Shown one piece after another: positions 12,179 to 23,577 of a DNA stretch of 64,000 bases (position 1 is the first letter of the stretch; each line of letters starts with the position of its first letter). The position numbers were made by a program, and so were the translations under genes. The notes beneath the pieces were generated by a model. The model did no database searches. It worked only from the letters and a program-made list of their open reading frames with translations, and had not been told where the DNA came from. Source of the stretch: Mesocentrotus franciscanus (taxonomy: Eukaryota > Echinodermata > Echinoidea > Camarodonta > Strongylocentrotidae); contig CP137675.1 of assembly GCA_037976565.1 (NCBI GenBank), positions 12,418,534 to 12,482,533 on the forward strand. Direction: 5' to 3'.

Positions 12179-13599
12179 TTTATTAAATATTTTCGTATTA
12201 TTGGAAAGCACTGTAACACAAGTGGTTTTTATATGTCTAATTGTGAAGGCGATTCATAATCATTTATTAAAGGTCAAAGCTTTTGACATCGGGTACGCTA
12301 ATAACCCCGATAATAAATAAAATGGTGACCAAATAAAGATATTATTATATATGTAGTATTAATTATCGAATAAGCAAAAATTACACACACATAAAAAGTT
12401 TATAGAAGGCGATTTATATTATTACATGTAAGGTCATAATGTTATAAAACTGAGTTAAAACAATAAATTAATTTTAAAAAATGACCAAATTTAAGAGATC
12501 GTGAAAAAACAATAATGGAATAAAGAATTCACAAGGGCCTGTCGGAATAAAACCTACTTCGCTTGATACTGTGACAATAAGAAAAAAAAATCACATTGCG
12601 TGTAATAGAACTGAAGGTGGCAGCAGACATGAATTATGGTATTAAACATTGAATCGACACAACACTTCCACTCATCTATCTGCTCCATTCGGCATTGTCT
12701 ATTGCCTTGGCCTCTCGTGCCTTCTCTCTTCTCCAATTTGATAGGAAAATACAGTGGCGTCTCGATGGTGCAAACATGGTGGGTAAAAATGTGACAAAGG
12801 GGCGGGGGATTTGAGGGGTCGTATAATTTTCGTAAGCTACCTTTTCCTCTCTTTCTTTTCCTTTCTCTCCTATTTCTATAGTTACTGTAATCTTGTTCGC
12901 CTGTCGACGGAAGGGCACGCACGTGGCCCCCTGTGTCTCTCACTGTCCGTAGGTACGGAACTGCTAAAATAATCATAACGAGGTAACATTGGTACATGGT
13001 TAACAAAGTAACTTTAAAATCTTCTTCGAAGCTACTCTAGTGATTGTCAAGGTCATTTTCATTGCTTCACGGCCTATGATCATGGTGCCCAAATCGCCCC
13101 AGAACAGCTCAAATTAAACATAGAAATCGCTCAGATAAGTTTGATCGTTCGAGGTCCAGATGCAGCCGCACAAGGGTCGTCCATTTTAAATTCAGTGTTC
13201 CTTTCGCGATACTTGTACAGCTCGATTCAGGAGTGAAATGCAATTTAAACAAATGTTCATCTTGACAAAATGGCTCGAAATACAAATCAAAATTTACTGA
13301 CATGATCTTTAAATGAAGGGGGGCGTCACCCCGTCCCTTCTATGCCTTGCGAGGGCGGTAATAGTTGCACTCGCTCAGTGTGACGAAAAGGAGGGGTAGC
13401 ATTGAAAATTTGTCACCTATTCACACGAATAAATCAAATGAACTTTTCTCTCTTCTCAATCACGTCAAAAGACAATGTACTTAATCATGTTCATAGTTGA
13501 TGTATATAGTCAGTGGTAGTGGAAGCAGTGGATTTTAAAACTGTGTAATGCAAGATCGGTGATAGTGAACAATATATTCATCAAAACAGTCGATACCTT
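12179..13599. other. Non-coding sequence downstream of the GPCR gene
   Basis: This is probably 3' UTR and flank of the minus-strand GPCR. On the minus strand the nearest AATAAA motifs I see are far off (TTTATT on the + strand near 12261 and 12179). A minus-strand open frame at 12554-13006 has no recognisable motif and lies in low-complexity sequence. Confidence 0.4.
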
Positions 13600-15000
13600 T
13601 CACTGGCACGGAACGTCAAGGAGAATTTTTCGGAACGCATGCCTGAAGTCGAGGTTGAAGACGGTATAAATGAGAGGATTGAGAATCGAATTGCACCATC
13701 CTAACCACGTGAGCACTTGAAAAGTTACGTTTGTCACGTGACAATTCTCACACATCCCAATAATGACGTAAACAATGAAAAACGGAAGCCAACAGCAAAT
13801 GAAGACGCCGATGACCACTGCGAGCACAGCAGCTGCGCGTCGTTCCCGCGTCACTGAAATACGGTTTATCTTGGGCCTCGGGTAGTTGAATGAAAATGGC
13901 GTCAGCGATCTCCGAGGCGAACGCGGGACTTCGTTGATGTCGGAATTGTCAGCGCCTGAAAACCCATCATCAGGAGAAACAGATGGTTCGGGTACGGTCA
14001 GGTTGAATGATTTCCGTTTGATGCTACTTATTGACGTGACGGACGCAGGAGGCGGTCTGAGAGAATTTGAAGAGCGTCCATTGTTCGATGAAGACGCTAC
14101 ATTAGGTAGTTGCAGCTCGAAGTTTCCTTTCGCAGATTTTACTGGGTTTATGTTCTCTTTTGGAGAGGAACAAAGCGGTTCGGTGTGGCCATTGCCGTGT
14201 GTTTCCGAGCTGCTGGATTTTGGCTGTTTCTCCTCGAACCGTACCGACGGTGTCCCGTGGTGCATGGTGGAGATAGCCGCCCTGATCGACTTTCCCCGTA
14301 GATGGCGCCGTGCTGCCAGAAAGATCTTGATATAAACCGCAACTACAATGAAACAAGGGATATAAAATGTAACCGATGAAGAAATGACAGCTATGGCTGG
14401 TTTGGGTGCAACTTGACAAGAGTAGTCCGCGCTATCCGCAAAGTTATCCATGAGCAAGAGGACCATGACACTCACCAGAAGCGAGAGACCCCAGGCTGAG
14501 GATATGGCTACAGCCGCCATGACGGGTGTCCGTCTGTTCACGTACCAGACGGGGTTGGTGATGGCCATACAACGGTCCAGAGCAATCACGCACAAGTTCC
14601 AGATGGACGCCGTGCAGAGCAGGACGTCGAGTGCCACCCATATATTGCAGATGACTGGACCGAGGTGCCATTTCTTGTCGCTGGTCAGTTCCTGATAGGC
14701 TGCGAAGGGCATGATGATACCGCATACACCCAAGTCGCAAACCGCCAGCGACACGATAAACGTATTGGCGACGCATCTGAGTTTCTGGTAGCGGAACACG
14801 GCTCGGCACACCAACACATTGCCGAATAGTCCACATATGATAACTACGGGTAGAAGAGACAACGCTGCTATCTTTGTCGACAGCGATGCACCTTGCTCGA
14901 TGATAGCGGAATCCGTCGTCTCCCTGGAGCTCGTGTTGAGGTGCAGGAGCGGATTTTCATTGGCATAGACAGACTCCGGTAACTGCGTTGTCCGTGACAT
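13600..15000 (-). CDS. Class A aminergic-type G protein-coupled receptor, 466 residues
   Basis: A complete seven-helix receptor in one exon. Visible landmarks: GNVLV in TM1 (N61); D89 in TM2; C118 at the top of TM3, paired with C195 in ECL2; D125 (position 3.32, the amine-binding Asp); DVLLCTASIWNLCVIALDRC (125-144), with DRC where most family members have DRY; W170 in TM4; SSSVTFYIP (207-215) in TM5; FICCWLPFF (400-408) in TM6; WLGWCNS (432-438) and NPLIY (441-445) in TM7. N-glycosylation sequons are N22 and N424, and ECL3 has CENC (417-420). The third intracellular loop is about 150 residues, Ser/Pro-rich, and the tail is short, ending CQ (a possible palmitoylation site). A long ICL3 with a short tail is common in Gi/o-coupled amine receptors. 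Asp3.32 and the TM5 and TM6 motifs place it among biogenic-amine receptors (serotonin, dopamine, octopamine, adrenergic or trace-amine like); the ligand cannot be named. On the minus strand a CTTTCCAG acceptor ends 9 bases before the ATG, so a 5' UTR intron is likely. Confidence 0.93.
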   Translation of the reverse strand: MSRTTQLPESVYANENPLLHLNTSSRETTDSAIIEQGASLSTKIAALSLLPVVIICGLFGNVLVCRAVFRYQKLRCVANTFIVSLAVCDLGVCGIIMPFAAYQELTSDKKWHLGPVICNIWVALDVLLCTASIWNLCVIALDRCMAITNPVWYVNRRTPVMAAVAISSAWGLSLLVSVMVLLLMDNFADSADYSCQVAPKPAIAVISSSVTFYIPCFIVVAVYIKIFLAARRHLRGKSIRAAISTMHHGTPSVRFEEKQPKSSSSETHGNGHTEPLCSSPKENINPVKSAKGNFELQLPNVASSSNNGRSSNSLRPPPASVTSISSIKRKSFNLTVPEPSVSPDDGFSGADNSDINEVPRSPRRSLTPFSFNYPRPKINRISVTRERRAAAVLAVVIGVFICCWLPFFIVYVIIGMCENCHVTNVTFQVLTWLGWCNSILNPLIYTVFNLDFRHAFRKILLDVPCQ

Positions 15001-15009
15001 TTCAACAAG

Positions 15010-15040
15010 CTGGAAAGTAAAATGAAAACAAGAAGAAATA
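15010..15040 (-). other. Probable 3' splice site of a 5' UTR intron, GPCR gene
   Basis: Read on the minus strand, a pyrimidine-rich tract ends in TTTACTTTCCAG, followed by CTTGTTGAA and then the ATG. This places an acceptor immediately upstream of the start codon. The upstream exon was not located. Confidence 0.55.
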
Positions 15041-16200
15041 AAAGAATGAGAATCAATATGAGGAATATGTTATCAATCTTCGTAGAATTCGATAATAATT
15101 ATTGCAAAAACATTTAGGCAATTGAATTTGCTTAGAGGGTTGTCACCTTCATTTCAGAGTTTTCGGAGAAAGTAAACGAGTGGACTCTTCTGTCGCACTG
15201 TCCCTGCAATGATATTTCACTCGGTCCCTATGTGCATCATGGAACAGTTCGACACAATCCTTTTGAATATGATTATGGCAAATGCATTTATATAGTAATC
15301 GCTTAAATCTACTTTTCCATTCAATTTCACCATTTCCATTTCTGTAGACAACATTACGATTGAAATTAATGAACACGTCTTCTTTACGTATTAAACTACG
15401 TTTTATTTTGAGGACTGGGGATAAGAATATACAATAATAATACATAAGTAACATGAAATTATTTTTGTTATTAAAGTTTCGTCGTTTTGCGTAGCGAGAC
15501 AAAAAATATTGTAAAAGTTTCTCGGGATTTTGATAATGTATCCTTTAATATTACGTGAATAAGAGGAACCCGAAATCGAAGGCTATTGAGAGCTCAAAGC
15601 ATGTCAAGAGCGTCACATAAGGTCCACGTTCACAACTTTGAGTTCGTTCTCTTGGCCAAGTCCACCAGCCATTTCAAGGGTTATTCCATCTTGAATCGCA
15701 TATCACGGTATAAAGCCACAAAGAAACCCCCCCCCCTGAGTGTCATTTATGCTTTATATTTTATTGTCCAGTTCACCTTGAAACAAATGTGTTTATCCAG
15801 CCTTCACTGCATGCAGTGTACACATAGGAATTCATGAACAATATCGTTAATACACGTGAGCAATTCATTTTTTATTCCCTCATCCTTTGTGGTAATAATC
15901 ACAACGCATCTTGGCCATAGGCTTGTGCATGTTGCGAGGGAAAAGGACTCGTCTGAAAGAAGATCAATGTTCTGTCGTCACCTCCCTTCACGACGTGAAA
16001 AGATAACGTCACGTACGTCTCCACAACACCAATTATTCTTGTGACATCAAGAGAGCATTATTTTGCCAGCATGACTCTGGTTTCAAACTGTCCTAAGAAG
16101 CCATTATGACGACCGGCAGCCCACCAGGTTGATTGATCCCCGTGAAGACACCGATCGTTGCACCCGATCGTGGCGTCTGCCGCTGAGGAGATTGGTCAGC
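15041..16200. other. Intergenic or 5' intron of the GPCR gene
   Basis: No exon could be supported. There is a short poly-C tract near 15727. Open frames here show no recognisable protein. Confidence 0.4.
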
Positions 16201-16222
16201 GAACCGGGATCATTGAAGGGAG

Positions 16223-16405
16223 AAGATGACAGAGGGATAGAAAGGGGTAGAAAAGAGAGATGAAGAGAGAGAAAGAGAAGAAGAGAGAGAGAGAGACAAA
16301 AAGAGAAAGAGAAAGAAAGAGAGAGAAAGAAAGAAAGAAAGAAAGAGAGAGGGGAGGGAGGGATTGTCCTCAATGTATAGAGAAAGAGACATAGATAAGG
16401 AGAAG
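16223..16405. repeat. GA-rich microsatellite
   Basis: Imperfect GA/GAAA purine tract of about 180 bases. A shorter GAGT/GA patch follows at about 16573-16605. Confidence 0.9.
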
Positions 16406-16736
16406 GGAGGAGAGGGGAGGTGTCACCGATCATTGCATCCGATCATGGTGTCTGGATGCAGAGACAGAGGGTCGTCGAACCACATCATTGGATGTCATAA
16501 GGGGGAAATGGATGAATAATTAAAGGAATAGAGAGTTGACAGAGAGATGAAAATAGTTGTTGTAGAACGGCTGAGTGAGTGAGTGAGAGAGAGGGAGAGA
16601 GAGGGTCCTGCCGAACCTGTCGTTATATATTCTAATTAGATTTTACGTAATCACTCGACGAGGCGGGCCTCATTCAAGCCCTCTTACTGTGACAAGGTTA
16701 TTCTGTTCATGGCCGGAGGAGGGCGCCATCCACAAG

Positions 16737-16768
16737 CAGTGCCGTATATATCTATATATACGGCACTG
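16737..16768. repeat. Near-perfect 32-base palindrome
   Basis: CAGTGCCGTATATA and its reverse complement meet around a TCTA centre, giving a stem of about 14 pairs with almost no loop. Confidence 0.85.
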
Positions 16769-17576
16769 GTCACGGTCAATGCCATGAAAACGTTCATGGT
16801 CTACATAATGATATCTGCTTTTATTATTATTGGTGGCCTATTAGCCCCCCCCCCCCTCCGCCCATGGTATGGTTCCCTGTCACCGATCTCGAATCATCTA
16901 CATGTTCAAAAGATCTATCAAATAGTTATCATCTCAAAGATGTGACGGATACAATTTTTTTTTTAATGTTACAATCGTCTCTGATTCTTGTTATCACCTG
17001 TCAGACTAGACCATTTCATTTAAAAACATTTCTCATCGTGATATTTTGTTATAATTGGCATCCGCGAATTGAATCGTTTGGTTAAATGAAAGCTTCCCTC
17101 TCTTTTCCTCCAAAGATCTTCTCATTTCCCACCTCTGCATTTTATTTTCTACTGTAAATAGCGTACTATTTCAACAATTTCTTGCATTTAATATTTAATG
17201 TAAAGAATAGTTATCGTTTGTTGTTGATATTTTCCCACTTTGTTTGTATAGCTTCTGATTTAGATATTTAATACTGAATATAAAGGTATGGCAACGCCTC
17301 ATCATACGTCAATTCAATATTTATTTGTAAAATAAAGGGCGAGAACCACCTTGTAACCAAGTGAGTCAAACATAATGTAACTTTATGATTGTTCCTCTGT
17401 TATTTTGACTTTATCCGATAAAGTAGCCTGTGGTAAATTTCATTATTTTTCAACTTGTGCGTTATTCCATTATCCATATTACCTGTATTGTGTTTACAGT
17501 AGTTTTTTTTCTAAACAAATATTATTACTTGTTCTCGTTTCTATATTTTGTTCACGCTATGTAATGTGATGAAGCA

Positions 17577-17755
17577 TGAATAAAATAAATGAATAAATAA
17601 ATTAATAAATTAATTAATTAATTAATTAATAAATGAATAAATAAATAAATAAATAAATAATGAATAAAAAAATGAATGAATAAATAAATGAATAAATAAA
17701 TAGATAAATAAATGAATAAATAAATAGATAAATGAATGAATGAACCAATAAATAA
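17577..17755. repeat. AATA/AATG tetranucleotide repeat
   Basis: About 180 bases of degenerate AATA, AATG and AATT units. The Phe/Leu/Ile/Tyr-rich minus-strand open frames over it are artefacts. Confidence 0.9.
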
Positions 17756-18713
17756 ATAAGAAAATACTCCAGACCAGAAGCAGTAACGACGGTCATATAG
17801 GCGGTAATCACAGGGGACGGTATAGAGGGGGCGTCCCCCATGGCTTAAACAGGGAAAAGACATAATGGAAAAATTCCATCAATTTTTTTTTTAAATTCTA
17901 CCTACCACCCCCCCCCCCCTCCTATGTATATCACTCACAATGAAGACACCCCAAAATAGGATAACCTTACTATTTTTACCTTTTTTTGTGTTGTCAGAAA
18001 ATCTGGAGTGCACCACTGTCCACGTTTTAAGAGCGATTACCGTATACTATATACAGTATGTATATACAGTATGTGAACAGCGCCCTACTTACAGGAACCA
18101 GTTCAAGCTCACTGGTGCTTCGGCACACACATGACAGTATCCTTATGCATCTATACAACAATAGCAAGCCCTGGAGATATCTATTAAAACATATTCATTA
18201 TAGAATGACCTAATAACACGAGACGCGACAGTCACACCGATAGTTAATCTCTATTTATAGAGGACATGGTTGCAAGCCGGATTCCTCTTCGTACCTCAAT
18301 ATCTAAGAATTACATTTGTATATGAATCAATGAGCATAGCATCACATGTCTCATCTATCGTAGATCGGTCCAGCAAAGTGAGTGAGAATGGGTCTTTTTT
18401 TACTGCCTCACCTTCTGCGCGACGCTATATAAGGGGGATCATCCCTGCCCCCTCCCCCGGGAAATCTGTGTCACCAGACACATTTTTCTGACAAGTTTTG
18501 TGGACATCTGTCTGTTCTGTTTTGGTGTGGATTTTCTTCTGTTCCGTTTGTTTTGCTTTTAAAAGAAAATACATATGGGGCAGATACTCAGAATATTCTT
18601 ATTCACATAGTCTACCCCCCAATTATGTAATTCTGATAAATTCTGCCTGAAAAGAACTTATAGAACCAAGCAAGACACAGTTGCCACGGCAATAATAAGG
18701 CATTTGACCCCCC

Positions 18714-18727
18714 AAAAAAAAAAAAAA

Positions 18728-18786
<59 letters not shown>

Positions 18787-18806
18787 ACAACAACAAAACA
18801 AACAAA
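18714..18806. repeat. A-tract followed by (CAA)n and (CAAA)n
   Basis: A run of about 17 A, then about 22 CAA units with a single CGA interruption, then CAAA units. Confidence 0.9.
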
Positions 18807-18833
18807 CAAACAAAAAACAGAGAGAGAGAGAGT

Positions 18834-19823
18834 GGTAGGGCAGAGACAGTGAGAGACAAAAACGAGAAAAGGAGAGGGACAGAGAGACAGATAAAGTTCA
18901 GAATCATGTCCTGAAATTAGTTTCACCTTTGACATATCATCATTTTCTCTAAATGCATTCAGTCAATGAATCTCTCCCATATCGAAAGGCAAATAGCCGA
19001 ACCCTCTGATCAATGCAAATAAACGAATAGTACACTTTGTCACGTTCATGGAGACAGATATACAGGTCCGTGGAAAGCCATTGTTTGTGGTTTTTGTTTC
19101 TTTTGTTAGTGGACCATTTCCAGGCAACGAAATACATTCCGATGATAATGAATTATCCCAGAGGGGATTTCTTGAGCCTGTTACCCATATAGTTCTGACA
19201 TTTTTTTTCTCACCCTTTTTTCGTGCAAAGATTGTGACAATATCGTATATTTGTGATCGATAACGTTTAAATCTTCTCAGAGCTTCATTGATCAATCTCT
19301 ATGACTCTTTGAATTGATCGCTAAAACTCTGAAAGATTAAGTCTTTATTCATCAAGACTGAATCATAATGTCACAATCAATGCATAATAAAGAGGTACGA
19401 AAGAATGCTCCAATCTTATTAGTGTACATAAAATATACACCACAGCTAAAAATACACGTACTAGTACAATTTTCTCGACGAAAACCGCAGATTTGTTGCC
19501 AGAACTTTGAATGCATTGTGTCACACCGCGCTTCTCCCCATAAACCCAAAACATCCGGAAAGGATCGGGGATCACTGCATCAGAAAGGATCGAAAGGGAG
19601 GGGGGCAAAGGTGCACATTTTACCAATATTCTTTTTGAACCCCCCCCCCCCTCACTCAATAAAAAAAACCAAACAAACAAACAAAAACAAAAGAAAATCT
19701 AGAATCCCGTTGGCCCTCCTCATTCTCTCTCAGTAGGAAGGAAAATATAATTTATACAAAAACATTCATTCCCGGACGCCACGAAATATTGACATTTCTA
19801 ACCCTTCATACAAATCGTTTTCC
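18834..19823 (+). repeat. Segmental duplication, copy 1
   Basis: It begins at GGGCAGAGACAGTGAGAGAC and matches 20316-21241 in order and orientation along its length. Shared landmarks include ATGAATCTCTCCCATATC, GGCAAATAGCCGAACCCT, CAGGCAACG, CCCATAAACCCAAAACATCC and GGTGCACATTTTACC. There are scattered substitutions and indels. No coding content is recognised. Confidence 0.85.
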
Positions 19824-19953
19824 TCTCCTTTTCTCCATGACATTGTGTGCCTGGGATACAGAATATGAGAAACTATTCTTGTGAAAGTGGCCATTTTGTC
19901 GACCAAGACTCACCGACATCACATTATTTTTTATCAGACATGCATGTAGATCC

Positions 19954-20020
19954 TTCTTTGGAATACACTTGTGTTTTATCCGCTTTGCAAGTGTATTCCA
20001 AAGAAGAGCGGATAAAAACA
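19954..20020. repeat. Two interlocked inverted repeats (A-B-A'-B')
   Basis: A (TTCTTTGGAATACACTTG, 19954-19971) has a perfect 18-base inverse at 19988-20005. B (TGTTTTATCCGCT, 19972-19984) has its inverse at 20007-20020 with one extra A. The two stems overlap in pseudoknot order, so only one could form at a time as a simple hairpin. Confidence 0.85.
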
Positions 20021-20146
20021 CTTGCCGAACTTTATGCTCATCAGAAAGAAATAATAAAACCATGGTGACATAATTAGATAAGTTATTCTGCGGCAAAAAA
20101 ACAAGAAATATTAAGATGGGACGAGGAGAGAGAGGATGATAAGAAA

Positions 20147-20315
20147 GAAGAGAAGAGATAGAGGGGTTAGAGGAAAGAGAGAGGGTGAGAGAGAGAGAAG
20201 AGAGGGGTGAGAGAGAGAGAGAGAGGAGAGTGACAGAGAGAGGGGGAGTGAGAGAGAGAGAGAGAGAGAGAGAAGAGAAAAGAGAGAGAGAGAGAGGGAG
20301 AGGGAGCGGGGGACC
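20147..20315. repeat. GA-rich microsatellite
   Basis: Purine-rich GA repeat, partly interrupted by GGTGA and GGAG, immediately before the second copy of the segmental duplication. Confidence 0.9.
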
Positions 20316-21241
20316 GGTGGGCAGAGACAGTGAGAGACAAAAAGAGAAGAGGAAAGTCAGATAAATATCAGAATCTTGTCCTGAAAGTTAGTTTACCCTT
20401 TGACATAATTTCCCTAAATACATTCAGACAATGAATCTCTCCCATATCAAAAGGCAAATAGCCGAACCCTCTGATCAATGCAAATAAACGAATAGTACAC
20501 TTTGTCAACGTTCATGGAGACAGGTCCGCGGAAAGCCATTGTTTGTGGGGTTTTTTTTCTTTTGATAGTGGCCCATTTCCAGGCAACGCGCAATACATTC
20601 CGATGATAACTATGAATTGCAAGAATTCGTTATGGTGACTCTGGGGGATTTCTTGAGCCACGTGCACAAATCAAAATACACTGTTACCCATAATAGTCAT
20701 GATAATTTTTTCTTACCCTTTTCTTCGTAAAAAAGATTGTGACAATATGGTTTATTTGCAATAGATATACGTTTAAATATTTTCAACTTTATTGATCAAT
20801 CTCTATGACTCTTTGAATGATCGATAAAACTCTAATATAAAAGATTTAAACTTTATCTATCGAGACTTATCACACTGTCACAATCAATTCATAAAAAGAG
20901 ATAAGAAAGAATGCTCAAACTTGAGGGGCAACAGTGTACATATTAAACATTTATGTCATAGCTAAAATACCAGTACAATTTGTCGCCAGAACTTTGTAAG
21001 CATGGCGTCTCACCCACTTCTCCCCATAAACCCAAAACATCCGGGGCGGATCGGGGACCATCTGAAAGGATCGAGAGGGGGCAAAGGTGCACATTTTACC
21101 GATATACTTTTGTAGCGCCCCAAAAAAAAAAAAAAAAAAAAAAAATCATTCCTGGGAATATGATTTCCCCTAAAAAAGAAGGATTGTTTATTTTCCCGCG
21201 AAATACTGACATTTTTAGCCCATCATACACATCTTTTTCCC
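20316..21241 (+). repeat. Segmental duplication, copy 2
   Basis: Partner of 18834-19823, offset by about 1.5 kb. Differences include a CGCGCAATACATTCC insertion and a longer A-tract near 21121. Both copies start at a GA-rich tract, which may mark the duplication breakpoint. Confidence 0.85.
21121..21145. repeat. Poly-A tract
   Basis: About 24 consecutive A within copy 2 of the segmental duplication. Confidence 0.9.
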
Positions 21242-22573
21242 TGTTATTTTCCCAATAGGATAGGAGGGGGTTCTTTTCGCCCCCACCCCCTTACATCCAT
21301 GGGGATCTGCATTAACACTCGCTATCTCATCAATCAATTGAGGAGTTGTACCAATCACATTCCTTTACAGAACAAAACCGACCTATTTTTAGCCATGGTT
21401 TAAGCATGGTTTAAGCACGCCATCTTGCGCAATGTGAACGAGGCTAGGGAAATCCCCCTCTGAACTACCCTCTGGTATACAGTGCACGGACAGGGTGCTA
21501 CCACCGTTTGTATATACTACTTGGCCTCGCCTAGCATGGGCCACGACTCATGATTTTTTCACCGAAACTAAGCGGACCAGTTCCTTATTCGTGGATGGAA
21601 ACCATAATCACGCGATAACAACTCGCAATAAGTGGGTGTATCCCTGGTAAAAAAAAAAAAGGATTTCCAAGCGGATACATAATATATACAACAAAGGCTT
21701 TCCGCATGGAAAAAACAAACTGATTCCATTGTCATTTGCTAGTCACCCTGCCAAGGCTGTAGGGGCTGTAGGGTAGCTCCGATCTGCCCGGATCCAGCGC
21801 ACGTACATCAACTATCATCATAGCTAGCCCAGCAGAACGGACGTTGGTGTTATCATACAGGTAATTATTATACTTTATGTCATGGACCTGTACTTGCACG
21901 ATAATCCGCAGTACGATGAATTTTATCAAAATTTATTGAAGCGCATTGGCCTTTGATTGTGTCTATATAGTAAGACATAATGATATGTTAAAACATTCAT
22001 TGTTGGATCTTATCAGGAAGCGCGAGCCACAACTACAAGCATGCATGGTGCCCAGTCCCGGTACACAGTTAGGGTATACAGTACATTGTATATGAATGTC
22101 AGTTTATATAGGTATACATGTTATATGTACGTTGTCTTTTTACCAATGGGTAGAACCGTGGGAATTCTATGTAGGCATTCAGTTTCCGCGTTCCATCAGC
22201 GTCCACGGACAATCGACACGATAATACGTACAGTACAGTTATGTCGCAATATATGCAAAGTCAATACGTTGTGATAATAATTAGTTGTGCACTGCGGCTC
22301 TATTGTATGCGTAAATGGACAATGTACAGTGACAGCGTTTTATGCAGGTTATTGTGAATTCAGGCTATTGTAGGCTAAATGTGCACTAATATTTGTTCCA
22401 CTATTAGTAATAGGGCATAAAGGCAGATTACCGGGGGGGGGGCACTACCACGCACACAACTTTGAAAGGTGGGGGTGGGGGTGGGGGTTACAATACAATG
22501 CATTAAAATGCCTATTCTTAACACCCACGATTTTAATAGTCTTTATGGTGATACTGTGGGAGGGGGTGCCAGG
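21242..22573. other. Intergenic, no gene seen
   Basis: No exon or RNA gene could be supported. G-rich runs occur near 22434 and 22470. Confidence 0.4.
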
Positions 22574-22690
22574 TAAAAATGTCAGACGTAATAAATGCCA
22601 AACGTAAAACGTCAGAGGTAAACATGCAGAGGCAGAGGTACAAATGTAAGAGATCCAAATGTCAGAGGCAAAAGAATGTACACTCATAAA
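22574..22690. repeat. Degenerate short tandem repeat based on AAATGTCAGAGGTA
   Basis: About six to seven imperfect units of 14-20 bases (AAATGTCAGACGTA, AAATGCCAAACGTA, AAACGTCAGAGGTA, CAAATGTCAGAGGCA and others). Confidence 0.65.
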
Positions 22691-23124
22691 TTTTAACTCT
22701 GACATTTTTACACCGAAACGGGAGGGGCAATTAATCCCCTTATTAAACTCTCCTCGCATAGTGCCCCGGCCCCTAATTTTGAGAACCAGTTGACGCGCTC
22801 GGCTAGGCTTATGTGTTTGTTGCACAATTTATATTGTATTCAAATAACATGTTTTGAGTGGTTTTGAAAGGCAAACAAAAGCAAATAAAAAGAGCAAACA
22901 ATCAGTGGGAAGGATGTATGTTGGGGCATGATATAGTAAATTCCTTGTCACGAGACCCAGTCATGTGACAGATGAATTAGACCAGTTTTCATGAGAAAGA
23001 TGCCAGCTTGTGTACCGCAGTTACACCAAAGAGATCGACAACAGGGCCCTGCCTCATAAAGAGTTGCGATTGATTCGAATCAATTGCAACTCTAAATACA
23101 GTTCCCTGACTAGACAACATTTTA

Positions 23125-23195
23125 CAGGAACCTGAATGACCAAGAAACGGTCTATTTGGAGTCGATTTGGAGTCGCTCGGGCGGTGTGACTGAGA
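23125..23195 (-). mobile_element. Partial family A MITE (reverse orientation)
   Basis: On the minus strand it reads CTCAGTCACACCGCC, then CGACTCCAAA units and TTTCTTGGTCATTC, matching the left half of the ~130-bp family at 8660. The right half is missing. Confidence 0.6.
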
Positions 23196-23397
23196 TATGC
23201 GTAGGGCATGTTAATAATCAGTGGGGTGGCAAAGGCGGCGCGTCCCCCATCGAGTAGGAAAAAGAAAAAAAATTGTTTATAAGGAGAGGAAGAACAAGAG
23301 GAGGAGAAAGGCACTGTGAAAACAATACGAACCGCCCCTCCCACATCGCCACTTCCTCAATACTTGATTTGAATCATGTGCGATGTTCGTGTGCGGC

Positions 23398-23577
23398 CAT
23401 TGGCGGATCCAGGGGGCACAGGGGCACGTGCCCCCGGCCAAAAAAAAATAATAAATAAGTGCTCACTAGCCCCCCACTGAGCGAATTTTCGGCCGGCGCG
23501 ATTTTCAAATTTGCGGGAGAAAAAACTTGTGCCCCCTTGTTCGCCCCCCGTCTAAGAAATCCTGGATCCGCGCCTGG
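23398..23577. mobile_element. Short inverted-repeat element with GGATCCAGG ends
   Basis: TGGCGGATCCAGG at 23401-23413 faces CCTGGATCCGCGCC at 23561-23574, around about 150 bp with G- and C-rich runs just inside the ends. It resembles the non-coding TIR element at 43027-43270. No open frame of note. Confidence 0.6.

Noticed and set aside
12554..13006. 150-codon minus-strand open frame downstream of the GPCR
   Set aside because: No recognisable motif, mixed low-complexity sequence, no supporting splice or start context.
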